Positions 33,950 through 42,379 are shown, numbered from the stretch's first letter. The stretch: 64,000 nucleotides of DNA from Rhodococcus sp. B50 (GCF_013602415.1 NZ_WPAG02000003.1:620001-684000); one strand, 5' to 3'. Translations and numbers: made by a program. The notes: generated by a model not told the origin, from the letters alone.

Positions 33950-34519
33950 ATGAGTAAGTACCTCGACGCCTTCCGCGACTGCCTGCAGGTCATCGCCGAC
34001 GCCGCAGAAGCGGAGAAGGACCCGCACCGCCGCGCGATCCTGGAGAATTTCCTGCGTCATGCCGGTCTCGAGTTCTCCGGCCAGGACGAGCTGATCCTGC
34101 ATCCGGACATGACCGTCGACCAGCCGCTCTATCACGTCAAGTGGGGGCCGCAGCTGAGCACCTATGACGGCATCGATGCGGTGCAGGGCTACTACAACGG
34201 CGTCAACGAGGTCGTCTCCACTTTCCAGGACCATGTGTGCTGGGTGAACGACTGGGGCATCGCCTCGTACTCGACCTTCGTACGCTTCACCACCGGTGCT
34301 GTTCTGACCGCCGAAGGGGAGACCGTTCCGAAGCCGGACGAGACGATGTACGCCCAGCACCTGCCCATGGCCATGTTCTGGAGCTACAACTCGGACGCCA
34401 AGCTGACGGGCGAAGACGTCTACATGCTCGCTGCGCCCACGCACCACGAGCTGACCGACGACGAACAGTTCACCGTCGATGAGCTCCACGCGGTCGCAAA
34501 GTCATTCCTCAAATACTGA
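33950..34519 (+). CDS. NTF2/SnoaL-like protein, uncharacterised
   Basis: A 189-residue protein starting at ATG 33950 after AGGAGG (33939-33944). The frame upstream of this Met is non-coding. The pattern LSTYDGIDAVQGYYNGVNEV followed by strands with VCWVNDWGIASYSTFVRFTT and QHLPMAMFWSYNSDAKLTGE suits a cone-shaped NTF2-like fold, often used by hydratases, isomerases and polyketide cyclases. I do not know the substrate. It heads the plus-strand operon running to 36560, which ends with another NTF2-like gene. Confidence 0.8.
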   Translation: MSKYLDAFRDCLQVIADAAEAEKDPHRRAILENFLRHAGLEFSGQDELILHPDMTVDQPLYHVKWGPQLSTYDGIDAVQGYYNGVNEVVSTFQDHVCWVNDWGIASYSTFVRFTTGAVLTAEGETVPKPDETMYAQHLPMAMFWSYNSDAKLTGEDVYMLAAPTHHELTDDEQFTVDELHAVAKSFLKY

Positions 34520-34649
34520 CATCTCGCCGGACCGCGCAGCACCGCGTCCCCAAGCGCCCGCACGACCTCGTCTGCCAACGGCCCGACTCCCGGCATCCCT
34601 TCCGATCGACATGCGGCGTGCAGGTCCTGCACCCCGAGTAGGAGCGCTG

Positions 34650-35174
34650 ATGATCACGAGCCTCGGTTCCCCTGTCCAGATGAGTTTCGTCGTCCCAGAT
34701 CTCGATACAGCAATGAGCCACTGGATCGAAACGGCCGATACCGGCCCGTTTCATGCTTTCCGCCGGGTCGACGATCTCGGCGTCACCTACCGAGGCACTC
34801 CGACACCGCTGAGCATCAGCATCGGACTGGCACAGCTGGGATCCATGCACATCGAACTCATCGAGCAGCACAGCCTTGAGCCCAGCGTCTACCGGGACGC
34901 CTACGCACCGGGGCACGGCGGCTTTCATCACCTCTGCTTCCCGGTCCCGGACATCGATGCCACGGTAGAGCAGTACCGCGACGCGGGATTCGAGGTCGGG
35001 ATGCACTTGCGATTCGGTGACACCCCCGTCGCATACATCGATACCCGTCCCGCAATCGGGTGCATGACCGAACTCATCCGCAACGACCCAGAGATCCTCG
35101 ACCTCTATGCAGCAGTGGCTGATTCCGCCATCGGTTGGGACGGATCCGACCCCATCCGCATTCTGAACCGATAA
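34650..35174 (+). CDS. VOC-superfamily protein (glyoxalase/dioxygenase fold)
   Basis: A 174-residue protein from ATG 34650 after GTAGGAG. It opens with VQMSFVVPDLDTAMSHWIE, where many family members have a metal-ligand His in place of the Gln. The second beta-alpha-beta-beta-beta unit has GGFHHLCFPVPDIDATVEQY (His ligands) and IDTRPAIGCMTELI (Glu ligand). Relatives include methylmalonyl-CoA epimerase and extradiol dioxygenases. In this operon an epimerase- or lyase-like step on a CoA thioester is plausible but unproven. Confidence 0.85.
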   Translation: MITSLGSPVQMSFVVPDLDTAMSHWIETADTGPFHAFRRVDDLGVTYRGTPTPLSISIGLAQLGSMHIELIEQHSLEPSVYRDAYAPGHGGFHHLCFPVPDIDATVEQYRDAGFEVGMHLRFGDTPVAYIDTRPAIGCMTELIRNDPEILDLYAAVADSAIGWDGSDPIRILNR

Positions 35175-35257
35175 CCACTATCCGGGTTCATCCCGCAATC
35201 CCGACATTGCCCGGCCCTCGCCGATACTGGCCCTTCCGGAAAAAGGATCAACACACC

Positions 35258-36091
35258 ATGGCTTCGAATACCGACTACACACCCACTGCTCAACGCTTCG
35301 TCGACAAGGTCGTCATCGTCACCGGTGGAGGTGCCGGCATCGGATACGAGACCGCACGCCGCTTCGCCGCCGAGGGTGCACGCGTGGCAATCTTCGATCT
35401 CGACGAGAAAGCGGCCCACTCCATTGCGGACACGATCCGTGCCGACGGCGGGCAGGCGCTGCCCGTCCGTGTCGATATGACCGACGAAGATGCTGTGGCC
35501 ACAGCTGTGGCCACAGTCCTCGACACCTGGGGAAACCTGGATGTTCTGGTCAACAACGCCGGCCACGGCGACCCGAAGTTCGTCCGTGACATGTCCGTCG
35601 ACGAATGGGATCGAATGCTCACGCTCAATCTGCGTTCGGTGTTCCTCGGTTCACGCGCCGTGTGGCCCACCTTCGAAAACCAAGGTCACGGCGTCATCCT
35701 CAACGCCTCCTCCATCACCGGCCGGATGGCGATGTTCGGACTCGCCGCTTACGGCGCCTCCAAGTCGGCGATCGCCACCGCGACGCGGGTGATGGCCATC
35801 GAAGGTGGACGGGTAGGGATCCGCGTCAACTGCGTGTCTCCAGGTTACATCCTCACCCCCGGTTTCCAGGAGTTCATCGACCTTCAAGACGATCCCACCG
35901 CTTTCCATGACGCAATGGCCCACCAATCCGCACTGCGCCGATTCGGTTCGCCCGGCGACGTCGCCGAGGCCTACCTCTACCTCGCCTCCGACGCCGCCGG
36001 TTGGGTGACCGGTACGGATCTCGTCGTGGACGGCGGGATCACCGCAGGACAACTACCGAACCAGGATCCACGGGCACAACCCGCGGGATAA
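35258..36091 (+). CDS. SDR-family oxidoreductase
   Basis: A 277-residue classical SDR from ATG 35258. The glycine motif TGGGAGIGYETARRFAAEGA is at about residues 22-41, NNAG near 99, and catalytic Ser, Tyr and Lys lie in ASSITGRMAMFGLAAYGASK. The C-terminus GWVTGTDLVVDGGITAGQ is typical. It uses NAD(H) or NADP(H); Asp after strand beta-2 (AIFDLDEKA) suggests NAD. Third gene of the plus-strand operon under the ATCGATCGAT palindromes. Confidence 0.92.
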   Translation: MASNTDYTPTAQRFVDKVVIVTGGGAGIGYETARRFAAEGARVAIFDLDEKAAHSIADTIRADGGQALPVRVDMTDEDAVATAVATVLDTWGNLDVLVNNAGHGDPKFVRDMSVDEWDRMLTLNLRSVFLGSRAVWPTFENQGHGVILNASSITGRMAMFGLAAYGASKSAIATATRVMAIEGGRVGIRVNCVSPGYILTPGFQEFIDLQDDPTAFHDAMAHQSALRRFGSPGDVAEAYLYLASDAAGWVTGTDLVVDGGITAGQLPNQDPRAQPAG

Positions 36092-36116
36092 CTCGAATCG
36101 ACTGTAGGAGAGTCAC

Positions 36117-36560
36117 ATGAAAGATCTGGACTGGGCCAAGACCTATATCGAGTCCTTCGCGAAAGGCTCCGATGCGGTACTCGCCCACTGGGCGGACGGG
36201 GACGACATCGTCCACGAAGACCCGGTGCTGGGGCAACGCACCACCAACCGTGCCGGCGTAGCCGCCACATTCGACGTCTACTCCAACGCCGACCGGACCA
36301 ACGGCATCGGTATCCACACCTTCCGCGCGGACGAGTACTTCCCCGGAGATCGATGCGGAGTAACCCACTGGACGTGGACCGCAGAGGACTGCGCAGAGTT
36401 TCTGGGGATGCCCACCAACGGTGCAACACTCGTTACCACCGGCGTCTCTGTCGACTTCTTCGACGAAGAAGGAAAGATTGTTCGAGAACTTGCCTACTGG
36501 GACGCTGTCCGCGTATCAGAACAGCTCGGCGGCCCGCTCAAGAAGCCGACCGCCGGCTGA
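36117..36560 (+). CDS. NTF2/SnoaL-like protein, uncharacterised
   Basis: A 147-residue protein starting at ATG 36117, after TAGGAGAG. It has the N-terminal helix DLDWAKTYIESFAKGSDAVL, an acidic loop DDIVHEDPVLGQRTTNRAGV and strands GVTHWTWTAEDCAEFLGMP and TTGVSVDFFDEEGKIVRELA that fit the SnoaL/NTF2 fold. It could be a hydratase, cyclase or ketosteroid-isomerase-like enzyme. It closes the operon; a strong hairpin follows at 36569. Confidence 0.82.
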   Translation: MKDLDWAKTYIESFAKGSDAVLAHWADGDDIVHEDPVLGQRTTNRAGVAATFDVYSNADRTNGIGIHTFRADEYFPGDRCGVTHWTWTAEDCAEFLGMPTNGATLVTTGVSVDFFDEEGKIVRELAYWDAVRVSEQLGGPLKKPTAG

Positions 36561-36568
36561 ACATCCCG

Positions 36569-36608
36569 GAACTTGCCCTCGGCAACAACATTCCGGGGGC
36601 AAGTTCCG
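36569..36608 (+). terminator. Hairpin terminator candidate
   Basis: GGAACTTGCCC and its exact inverse GGGCAAGTTCC are separated by 18 bases, 8 bp after the stop of the NTF2-like gene. The 11-bp stem is strong but there is no run of T afterwards, as is common in actinobacteria. Confidence 0.6.
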
Positions 36609-37240
36609 TGGCACTCCAGACGGGAGTGCCTCACTTCGAGGCTCGAAGTACAGCAAGGACATGGTCTCCCGATCAGGGTGGAATCCCTGTCAGCGGCAAA
36701 GCCCTGGCTTCGGCATTCCAGTACCCCACGATGATCTCGTCGGACCGTCGCTTCGTTGCAGCGGACACTGTTCGCGCGAGGAAAGCCGAAATCGATCCTC
36801 GGAGCCGCAAGGATCTCTGACGGCACCACCACCTCAACTTCGACAGGAGTTCTGCGATGCACGCCATGATCGACAGACTGTTCGTCACCCCCATGTCATG
36901 GTTGCTGGCCGTGCCGATCGTACTGCTCGACCGACTCATGTCTCCGGACCTGACCGAAATACCGGACTGGGACACTCGTACAGCGTCGCAGTGAGATGTC
37001 CGCCGATGCGAGCTGCGCTGATGGCCACCTCGCCATTGTGTCAACGGTGTCTGAATCATGGTCCTGGTCCGTCAGGGCTGCTGAATGTCCTCGTTCCGAA
37101 GTACAAGCTCACCTGCGTCGTACAAACATGTGAAACAGGTCCCCGCTGACTGAGGTGCACACGGAGCGCCTCACGGACATTCCGGTAGTCGAGCTCCGCA
37201 ACGGGTGCCCTTCTCGCTTCTGAAAGGTACGTAACGGACT
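36609..37240. other. Intergenic stretch with one possible small gene
   Basis: About 630 bp between the 33950-36560 operon and the crotonase at 37241. The only credible coding segment is the 45-codon frame at 36857-36994. The other frames in this stretch are unlike any protein I know. Confidence 0.5.
36857..36994 (+). CDS. Possible small membrane protein (45 aa)
   Basis: ATG 36857 to TGA 36994. The sequence has a hydrophobic stretch MSWLLAVPIVLLDRLM after a short amphipathic start, then a polar tail EIPDWDTRTASQ. Translated composition looks natural, with no rare repeats. There is no clear ribosome site (ACAGGAG is 12 bases upstream), so this is a weak call. Confidence 0.35.
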   Translation: MHAMIDRLFVTPMSWLLAVPIVLLDRLMSPDLTEIPDWDTRTASQ

Positions 37241-38035
37241 GTGTTTACGGATGATGTCGTCTTGTCTACTGACCGCCTATGCTGTTCGGTGAGCGCCGGC
37301 ATTGCCCACGTCCGGCTCAACCGACCGGACAAACTCAACGCTCTCGATGCCCCGATGTTCGAAGCGCTCGTATCCACCGGTCTGCAGTTGACCGATCGCA
37401 GCGACGTGTCGGCGGTGGTGCTCTCCGGGGCAGGTCGGGCGTTCTGCGCCGGCCTCGACCTCACCCAGTTCGAACACATGCAGGACGGCACCTCCGATGT
37501 GGTCGTACTCGGTGAACGACTCGGTGCCGCCCGAGCTCTGGCGCAGAAGGCCGTCCATGTCTGGTCGATGGTGCCGGTACCGGTGATCGCCGCAGTGCAC
37601 GGCGTCGCCTTCGGTGGCGGGCTGCAGATCGCGCTGGGCGTCGATATCCGGATTGTGTCACCGGATGCGCGGTTGTCTGTCATGGAAATCCGGTGGGGCC
37701 TAACCCCTGATATGGCCGGGACCCAACTACTTCCCGAACTCGTCGGCCGGGATGTCGCTAAGGAACTGACTTTCACCGGCCGCATCGTCGAAGGAGCCGA
37801 CGCGGTCTCTTTGGGTCTAGCCACCCGAGAAGCTGCCGAGCCGGTCACCGTAGCGCTGGAGTTGGCTCGAGAGATTGCGGGTCATAGCCGCACCGCGTTG
37901 GTCCATGCCAAACACCTACTCGACCTGGCAGGGCGGGTTCCGCTGGCTGAAGGACTCGACGCCGAACAACAGGCGGTGGCGGAGCTGATCGGGTCAGACG
38001 AGCAGCGCGCTGCGATCAGACGGTGCAGAGGCTGA
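37241..38035 (+). CDS. Enoyl-CoA hydratase/isomerase family protein
   Basis: A 264-residue crotonase from GTG 37241. It carries LNRPDKLNALDAPMFEAL, the oxyanion-hole motifs FCAGLDLTQF (about 68-77) and HGVAFGGGLQIALGVDIR (about 124-141), and the segment SVMEIRWGLTPDMAGTQLLP, in which Glu and Asp lie near the active-site position (DMAGTQ is seen in isomerase-like crotonases). The protein ends soon after DEQRAAIRRCRG, a little short. It stands alone between two gaps. Confidence 0.88.
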   Translation: MFTDDVVLSTDRLCCSVSAGIAHVRLNRPDKLNALDAPMFEALVSTGLQLTDRSDVSAVVLSGAGRAFCAGLDLTQFEHMQDGTSDVVVLGERLGAARALAQKAVHVWSMVPVPVIAAVHGVAFGGGLQIALGVDIRIVSPDARLSVMEIRWGLTPDMAGTQLLPELVGRDVAKELTFTGRIVEGADAVSLGLATREAAEPVTVALELAREIAGHSRTALVHAKHLLDLAGRVPLAEGLDAEQQAVAELIGSDEQRAAIRRCRG

Positions 38036-38178
38036 CGCCGAACCAAGCACCAGGCCTGTCACATCCCCGACAGGACCGTGAGCAGCTCACCGATCGATCC
38101 GTCGGCTCGGGCCCGATTCGTCGAAGACCTCGATGAGGTCCTCCAGTTCGTCATGGTCGCGGCGTCATGGTCGCGGCG
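38036..38178. other. Intergenic stretch
   Basis: The first part of a 710-bp stretch before the SDR at 38747. I see no gene on the plus strand. It includes the 14-bp tandem repeat at 38151-38192; two small minus-strand frames follow. Confidence 0.4.
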
Positions 38179-38192
38179 TCATGGTCGCGGCG
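38151..38192. repeat. Three tandem copies of a 14-bp unit
   Basis: TCATGGTCGCGGCG repeated three times without change. It lies beyond or at the very end of a small minus-strand frame. Too short and too contiguous to be a CRISPR; it is a simple microsatellite-like duplication. Confidence 0.85.
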
Positions 38193-38499
38193 TCGGGCTG
38201 CGGTGCCGACCTAGATCGCCCGGGCCAAGGTCGATTTCGGACTCGATCGAGTCAGCGGTCTCTTGGGAGACCTCATTGACACTGAAACGAATCACGGTGT
38301 CTGTGGACGATGCGGCACGTCGGGAGTCGACCGTAGCGACGGCGCGGATGCCGAGATCCGGTGAGTGACATGCCGGGGAAGAATTCCGATAGTCGGGCGG
38401 GGCGAGCCGGTGTGATTCCACGGCGAGGATGATGCAACACATCAAGTAGTACGGCACCAGCAGCATCACGAACAAGCCGGCGACGGCGAGTAAAGTCAT
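38179..38499 (-). CDS. Possible small protein with N-terminal membrane helix
   Basis: A 106-residue frame starting ATG 38499, in ATGA overlap with the tiny frame 38496-38606. The N-terminus LLAVAGLFVMLLVPYYLMCC is a clear membrane helix; the rest is polar and unlike known domains, and its end enters the 14-bp repeat. It would be transcribed divergently from the SDR at 38747, from the AT-rich palindrome region. Possibly only the first 40 residues reflect a conserved peptide. Confidence 0.4.
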   Translation of the reverse strand: MTLLAVAGLFVMLLVPYYLMCCIILAVESHRLAPPDYRNSSPACHSPDLGIRAVATVDSRRAASSTDTVIRFSVNEVSQETADSIESEIDLGPGDLGRHRSPTPRP

Positions 38500-38606
38500 C
38501 TGCGCCTCCGATGTTTCGCGGCGACGCGGGAGCTTGCTTCCGACGTAGTTGTCGATAGGACGAGAGCATTCCCTGCGGGTAAGCGCTCGGTGACCTTCTG
38601 CGCCAT
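38496..38606 (-). CDS. Possible 36-aa leader or small peptide
   Basis: ATG 38606 follows GAGGAG at a good distance (CAGAGGAGCGCCC). It reads AQKVTERLPAGNALVLSTTT and ends RVAAKHRRRR, then TGA overlapping the next frame. The good ribosome site and 4-bp overlap support translation; the function is unknown. Confidence 0.4.
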   Translation of the reverse strand: MAQKVTERLPAGNALVLSTTTSEASSRVAAKHRRRR

Positions 38607-38638
38607 GGGCGCTCCTCTGTCAGGAAAGTTGGACAGTA

Positions 38639-38652
38639 AACATAGATATGTT
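38639..38652. promoter_or_regulatory. AT-rich palindrome (cluster operator candidate)
   Basis: AACATAGATATGTT, a 6+2+6 inverted repeat, between the minus-strand small frames and the SDR at 38747. It is the best example of the motif seen again at 42508, 44266, 48537, 54953 and 59125. Confidence 0.6.
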
Positions 38653-38746
38653 ATAACCTGTTTGGAATGGGCGAGTCAACGGGACAAGCGCCTCTGCATC
38701 GTCCGGGAGCGGACAATGTAAAGGACTCGGAGGAAGGATCCCTACC

Positions 38747-39616
38747 GTGCTGACAGATCGACCTCATCCGAGACAAGCAGGTACCGCATGGGATTCAGTC
38801 GATGTCCGGATACTGTCGGACAACTCGCTCGCGGATCGTCATGCCATTGTCACCGGCGCAGGTAGCGGTATAGGGCAAGCAATTGCCGTTCGTCTCGCCG
38901 AACTCGGCGCGAACGTAACCGGGATCGGCCGAAACGAAGATTCCCTACGGGACACCGAAGAGCGCGCGGAAGGGAAATCCGGGAGTTTCAGGTGGTTCCA
39001 AGCCGACGTTCGCGACTCGGCACTCATCAGATCGGTGATAGCGAAAGCAGCTGGCGACACGGGGATCGACGTCCTCGTCAACAACGCCGGCGGTCAATTC
39101 TACGCTGCTACAGACGACATCTCGGACAACGGGTTCAGATCGATCATCGACCTGAACCTCAACGCGGTGTTCACCGTCATCTCTGAGGCCAAGAAGTACC
39201 TCGCGCTCCGTGGCGGCAGCATTGTGAACATTTCTCTGTCGGGTGTCGATCGCGGTGGGGTCGGACTCGCACATTCGCTCGCCGCGCGTGCAGGTGTGCT
39301 CGCGATGACGAAGTCGATCGCACTCGAGTGGGCACATCTCGGAATCAGAGCGAACTGCGTCGCGCCCGGCGTTGTCATATCCGAGCAACTCCCTGAAGCG
39401 ATCGCAACGTCCCTCCGTGAAGAGGTCGTTCCGCGCTCGGTTCCGGCCGGGCGTCCGACTCCGGTCGACGACGTGGCAGAGCTTGTCGCATATCTCGCCG
39501 CTCCGGCTTCTCGGATGATCACCGGCCAGGTCTTGCAGATCGATGGCGCAGCGCATTTGGGGCGCGGTCTACACATGGTGGAGGACTGGCCCCCGTCGCA
39601 GGTTCCGACCTGCTGA
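38747..39616 (+). CDS. SDR-family protein, DECR/PECR-like
   Basis: A 289-residue SDR from GTG 38747 after GGAAGGA. It has TGAGSGIGQAIAVRLAELGA (glycine motif), VLVNNAGGQF and the C-terminal ITGQVLQIDGA. Where classical SDRs have YxxxK, it reads AHSLAARAGVLAMTKSIALE, so the catalytic Tyr is missing; the same is seen in 2,4-dienoyl-CoA and trans-2-enoyl-CoA reductases, in which NNAG is followed by a Gly-rich segment as here. I therefore favour an enoyl- or dienoyl-CoA reductase over an alcohol dehydrogenase. Its promoter carries the AACATAGATATGTT site. Confidence 0.88.
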   Translation: MLTDRPHPRQAGTAWDSVDVRILSDNSLADRHAIVTGAGSGIGQAIAVRLAELGANVTGIGRNEDSLRDTEERAEGKSGSFRWFQADVRDSALIRSVIAKAAGDTGIDVLVNNAGGQFYAATDDISDNGFRSIIDLNLNAVFTVISEAKKYLALRGGSIVNISLSGVDRGGVGLAHSLAARAGVLAMTKSIALEWAHLGIRANCVAPGVVISEQLPEAIATSLREEVVPRSVPAGRPTPVDDVAELVAYLAAPASRMITGQVLQIDGAAHLGRGLHMVEDWPPSQVPTC

Positions 39617-39668
39617 CGGCTGTTGGAGAACGAGAGGGACCGACCGTAGTAACGGTCGGTCCCATTCG

Positions 39669-40733
39669 TCACTCCCGAACAGTCGCCAGGAGATCAGGCA
39701 CCCTGCAACCGTGTGTGACCAAGCCCCAGGCGCCGTCCCGACCTGCGCCGATAGCGGCCTTCGTCAAAAGACGATCCCAGCGGGCCACCGATCCGAACTC
39801 CGACCTCCATGCGAGCACAGGGCCGGTCAACCTGTGCAGATCGTGTTCGGACGTAGTGCCGATCGCACCGTGAACCTGATGTGCATTGCGGACCACCGTG
39901 GACGCCGCGTGCCCGGCGCAGGACTTCGCGACAGCCACAGCGATGGCCATCCCATCGTCCCATCCGACACGTTCGGCATGGTTGACAGCGGCATCGGCTG
40001 CAGCTCGCGCCAACGCGGTCTCGGCAGCGACGTGGGATACCAGACGCTGCACGGCCTGAAACTTCGCCAACGGACGGCCGAACTGTTCGCGACTCGAGAC
40101 ATGCTCGACACACAACTCGACAATTCGTTCCATGGCGCCGCACATTTGCAGGACCCTCGCGAGTGCACCTCTGAGGAAAAACAGTTCGGCGGTTCCTTCG
40201 GGCACCGGAGTCCACGTCACGTCATCTGCCTGAATAGTCACCGTGTCCCGCGGCTCGCCGGCGAGATTCTCGGCCTGGTGAATGTCGAGGCGGTCTGTCT
40301 CGAGGTGTGCGATCACCCAGTGGTTACCGTCGAATCGTAACGGTACTGCGAACCGGGCGTCGCGGGCCCACGGGACTGCACGAGTCGTACCGGAACGGTC
40401 CATCAGAAACGCAGTTCCCAGACCATCTTCCATGGGGAGTGCGCCGGTTTCGAGCAGCCATCCGGCAAGAAGGTCGTGCTCTACCAAGGGTGCGGGCACC
40501 GCGGCAGCAGATGCTGCAGCGAGCAACGCCGATGCTGCGTGCCAGTCCGCTCCGCTACCTCCGTGGGATTCCGATCCGGTGAGCCGCGTCAACCCGAGTT
40601 CGTCGAGTACCTGCCACAGCTTCTCGTCGAACTCGACAACGGTGCCCGGGGTGACCTCGTCCGCACGGTGGGCGGCGAACACCGAGACCATCATGTCGAC
40701 GACATCCGGATCGATCAATACTGTCGAATTCAT
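39669..40733 (-). CDS. Acyl-CoA dehydrogenase family protein (subunit A)
   Basis: A 354-residue protein from ATG 40733, which overlaps the stop of the next acyl-CoA dehydrogenase (TGATG). Short for the family (usual 380-400). The N-terminal half is reduced (WQVLDELGLTRLTGSESHGG), while the C-terminal helices are clear: VSSREQFGRPLAKFQAVQRL, AVAKSCAGHAASTVVRNAHQ and HGAIGTTSEHDLHRLT. It pairs with the gene at 40733-41899. Adjacent FadE pairs of this kind form alpha2-beta2 enzymes in steroid side-chain catabolism, so a heterotetramer is likely here too (inference). Confidence 0.9.
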   Translation of the reverse strand: MNSTVLIDPDVVDMMVSVFAAHRADEVTPGTVVEFDEKLWQVLDELGLTRLTGSESHGGSGADWHAASALLAAASAAAVPAPLVEHDLLAGWLLETGALPMEDGLGTAFLMDRSGTTRAVPWARDARFAVPLRFDGNHWVIAHLETDRLDIHQAENLAGEPRDTVTIQADDVTWTPVPEGTAELFFLRGALARVLQMCGAMERIVELCVEHVSSREQFGRPLAKFQAVQRLVSHVAAETALARAAADAAVNHAERVGWDDGMAIAVAVAKSCAGHAASTVVRNAHQVHGAIGTTSEHDLHRLTGPVLAWRSEFGSVARWDRLLTKAAIGAGRDGAWGLVTHGCRVPDLLATVRE

Positions 40734-41899
40734 CAACGTAAACCTAACTCTCGTGCCACGACGCCTTCGAGAACCTCGGTTGTGCCGCCCCGCAATGTGA
40801 AGCCCGGACGTTGTTGAACAGCACTTTCGACCAACGCGCGGAAGCGCTCCGGTTGCGAAACATCCTCGGAATCGTGACGCAGATCGACGTACTCGGCGAT
40901 GTCACCTTCCGTTGCCGTTCCGAGGAGTTTCACTGCTGCAGCGGCGCTATCGGCAGCCTCACCGCGCTGCAGCGCCCCTGCCACTGCTGACGACATATGA
41001 TGCAAACCGGTGATACGGCCAATGAAGCGACCGAGTCCACCATCATCGTAACCGGGATGCTCGGGTAGCCCCGCGTGCTCTATGGTCTCGGCCAGCAACG
41101 CGAATGTCGACAGAAATCTCTCCGGGCCGCTGCGTTCGTACCCGAGTTCGGAGGTGACCTGCTGCCATCCGTCTCCGATCTTGCCGAGCACCATGTTGTC
41201 CGGGACGAACACCTCGTTCAACACAACCTCGTTGAAGTGATGACTACCCGTCATGGAAATGATCGGACGAATCTCAACTCCGTCGGATCGAAGATCGACG
41301 ATGAACTGGCTCAATCCTGCGTGCCGGGCGGCGGGGTCCTTCGGCGACGTCCGTGCGAGTGCGAAGAACGCATCGGCGTGATGTGCGCCCGACGTCCAGA
41401 CCTTCGTACCGGTGATCCTCCAGCCTCCGTCGACCTGAACGGCTTTGGTACGCACGCTTGCGAGATCGGACCCGGAATCGGGTTCACTCATTCCGATGCC
41501 GAAGAAGCATGTGCCCTGCGTGATTGCGGGCAGGAACTTCAGCTTTTGCTCCTCCGTCCCGAATTTCATGAGCGATGGTGCGATCTGTCGGTCGGCGATC
41601 CAGTGCGCAGCAACGGGCGCACCGCAGGCAAGGAGTTCCTCGGTGACGATGAACCGCTCGATGTGCGATCGGCCGTGACCGCCGTACTCCGTCGGAATCG
41701 TCATGCCGATCCACCCACGTGAGGCAAGGCGGCGCGAGAAGTCCGGGTCCCACCCCGTCAGCCATGTATCCACTCCGGGTATGAACAACTCGGATTCGAG
41801 ACAATCCTGGAGAAACGCTCGGACTTCAGTGCGGAGTACCGTGTATTCCTCGAGATCGTCCAGGCCGAGCGGGAGCAACCGGTTTGCGTTCACCATCAT
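40733..41899 (-). CDS. Acyl-CoA dehydrogenase family protein (subunit B)
   Basis: A 388-residue FAD enzyme from ATG 41899 after GGAGA. It shows TIPTEYGGHGRSHIERFIVT, FGIGMSEPDSGSDLASVRTK (flavin-contact motif), WRITGTKVWTSGAHHADAFF and the C-terminal FTLRGGTTEVLEGVVARELG. The usual YEGTSE Glu is replaced by the GGTTEV form found in one partner of heteromeric FadE pairs. It would introduce a double bond into a bulky or branched acyl-CoA. Cotranscribed with 39669-40733. Confidence 0.92.
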   Translation of the reverse strand: MMVNANRLLPLGLDDLEEYTVLRTEVRAFLQDCLESELFIPGVDTWLTGWDPDFSRRLASRGWIGMTIPTEYGGHGRSHIERFIVTEELLACGAPVAAHWIADRQIAPSLMKFGTEEQKLKFLPAITQGTCFFGIGMSEPDSGSDLASVRTKAVQVDGGWRITGTKVWTSGAHHADAFFALARTSPKDPAARHAGLSQFIVDLRSDGVEIRPIISMTGSHHFNEVVLNEVFVPDNMVLGKIGDGWQQVTSELGYERSGPERFLSTFALLAETIEHAGLPEHPGYDDGGLGRFIGRITGLHHMSSAVAGALQRGEAADSAAAAVKLLGTATEGDIAEYVDLRHDSEDVSQPERFRALVESAVQQRPGFTLRGGTTEVLEGVVARELGLR

Positions 41900-41947
41900 T
41901 CTCCTTCGCGATGTGCCGAGGCGGGTTACCGTCGGCGACAGCGACTT

Positions 41948-42379
41948 TCACACCCGGTCCGACGTCAGGACCTCTCCGATCCGCTGCAGTCCACCCCGGT
42001 ACATACCGCTGACAGCCTGTTCGAGCTCGTGGCCTTCGGCCTCACTGTCTGCCTGGAACTGCGCGGTCCACAGGATGTCAGAGCCGCCATCGGCTGCGGG
42101 CACTACGGAAAATCGTGAGCTGAAGTTCTTCAACACCAGCGGACCATCGATGTAGTCGTACTCGTAGTAGTGGCGCGCATCGACATGCTCGGTGATTCGT
42201 TCACGTGCTGTTCCCGCCCCGCCTGCCAGTTCTGCATGGCGGACATCGCCGTCGAGCCATGACTTCTCTACCGCCGGCAGCCACTTGTCGATCTCGCCGG
42301 GAGCTCCGCACAATGTCCAGATCTCTTTTGCCGTATGAGGGTAGTGCTCGGCCTCGTTGATGGTGATCTGAATGGGCAT
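41948..42379 (-). CDS. SRPBCC-family protein
   Basis: A 143-residue protein of the START/polyketide-cyclase fold. I start it at ATG 42379, eight bases after AAGGAG; the frame allows 42403. Motifs: AEHYPHTAKEIWTLCGAPGE, WLPAVEKSWLDGDVRHAELA, TEHVDARHYYEYDYIDGPLV and GGLQRIGEVL. Such proteins bind hydrophobic ligands and may act as cyclases or carriers. It precedes the two acyl-CoA dehydrogenases on the minus strand and faces the SDR at 42611. Confidence 0.88.
   Translation of the reverse strand: MPIQITINEAEHYPHTAKEIWTLCGAPGEIDKWLPAVEKSWLDGDVRHAELAGGAGTARERITEHVDARHYYEYDYIDGPLVLKNFSSRFSVVPAADGGSDILWTAQFQADSEAEGHELEQAVSGMYRGGLQRIGEVLTSDRV

Noticed and set aside
38151..38192. CRISPR-like repeats
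   Set aside because: Three 14-bp units without spacers; no cas genes nearby.
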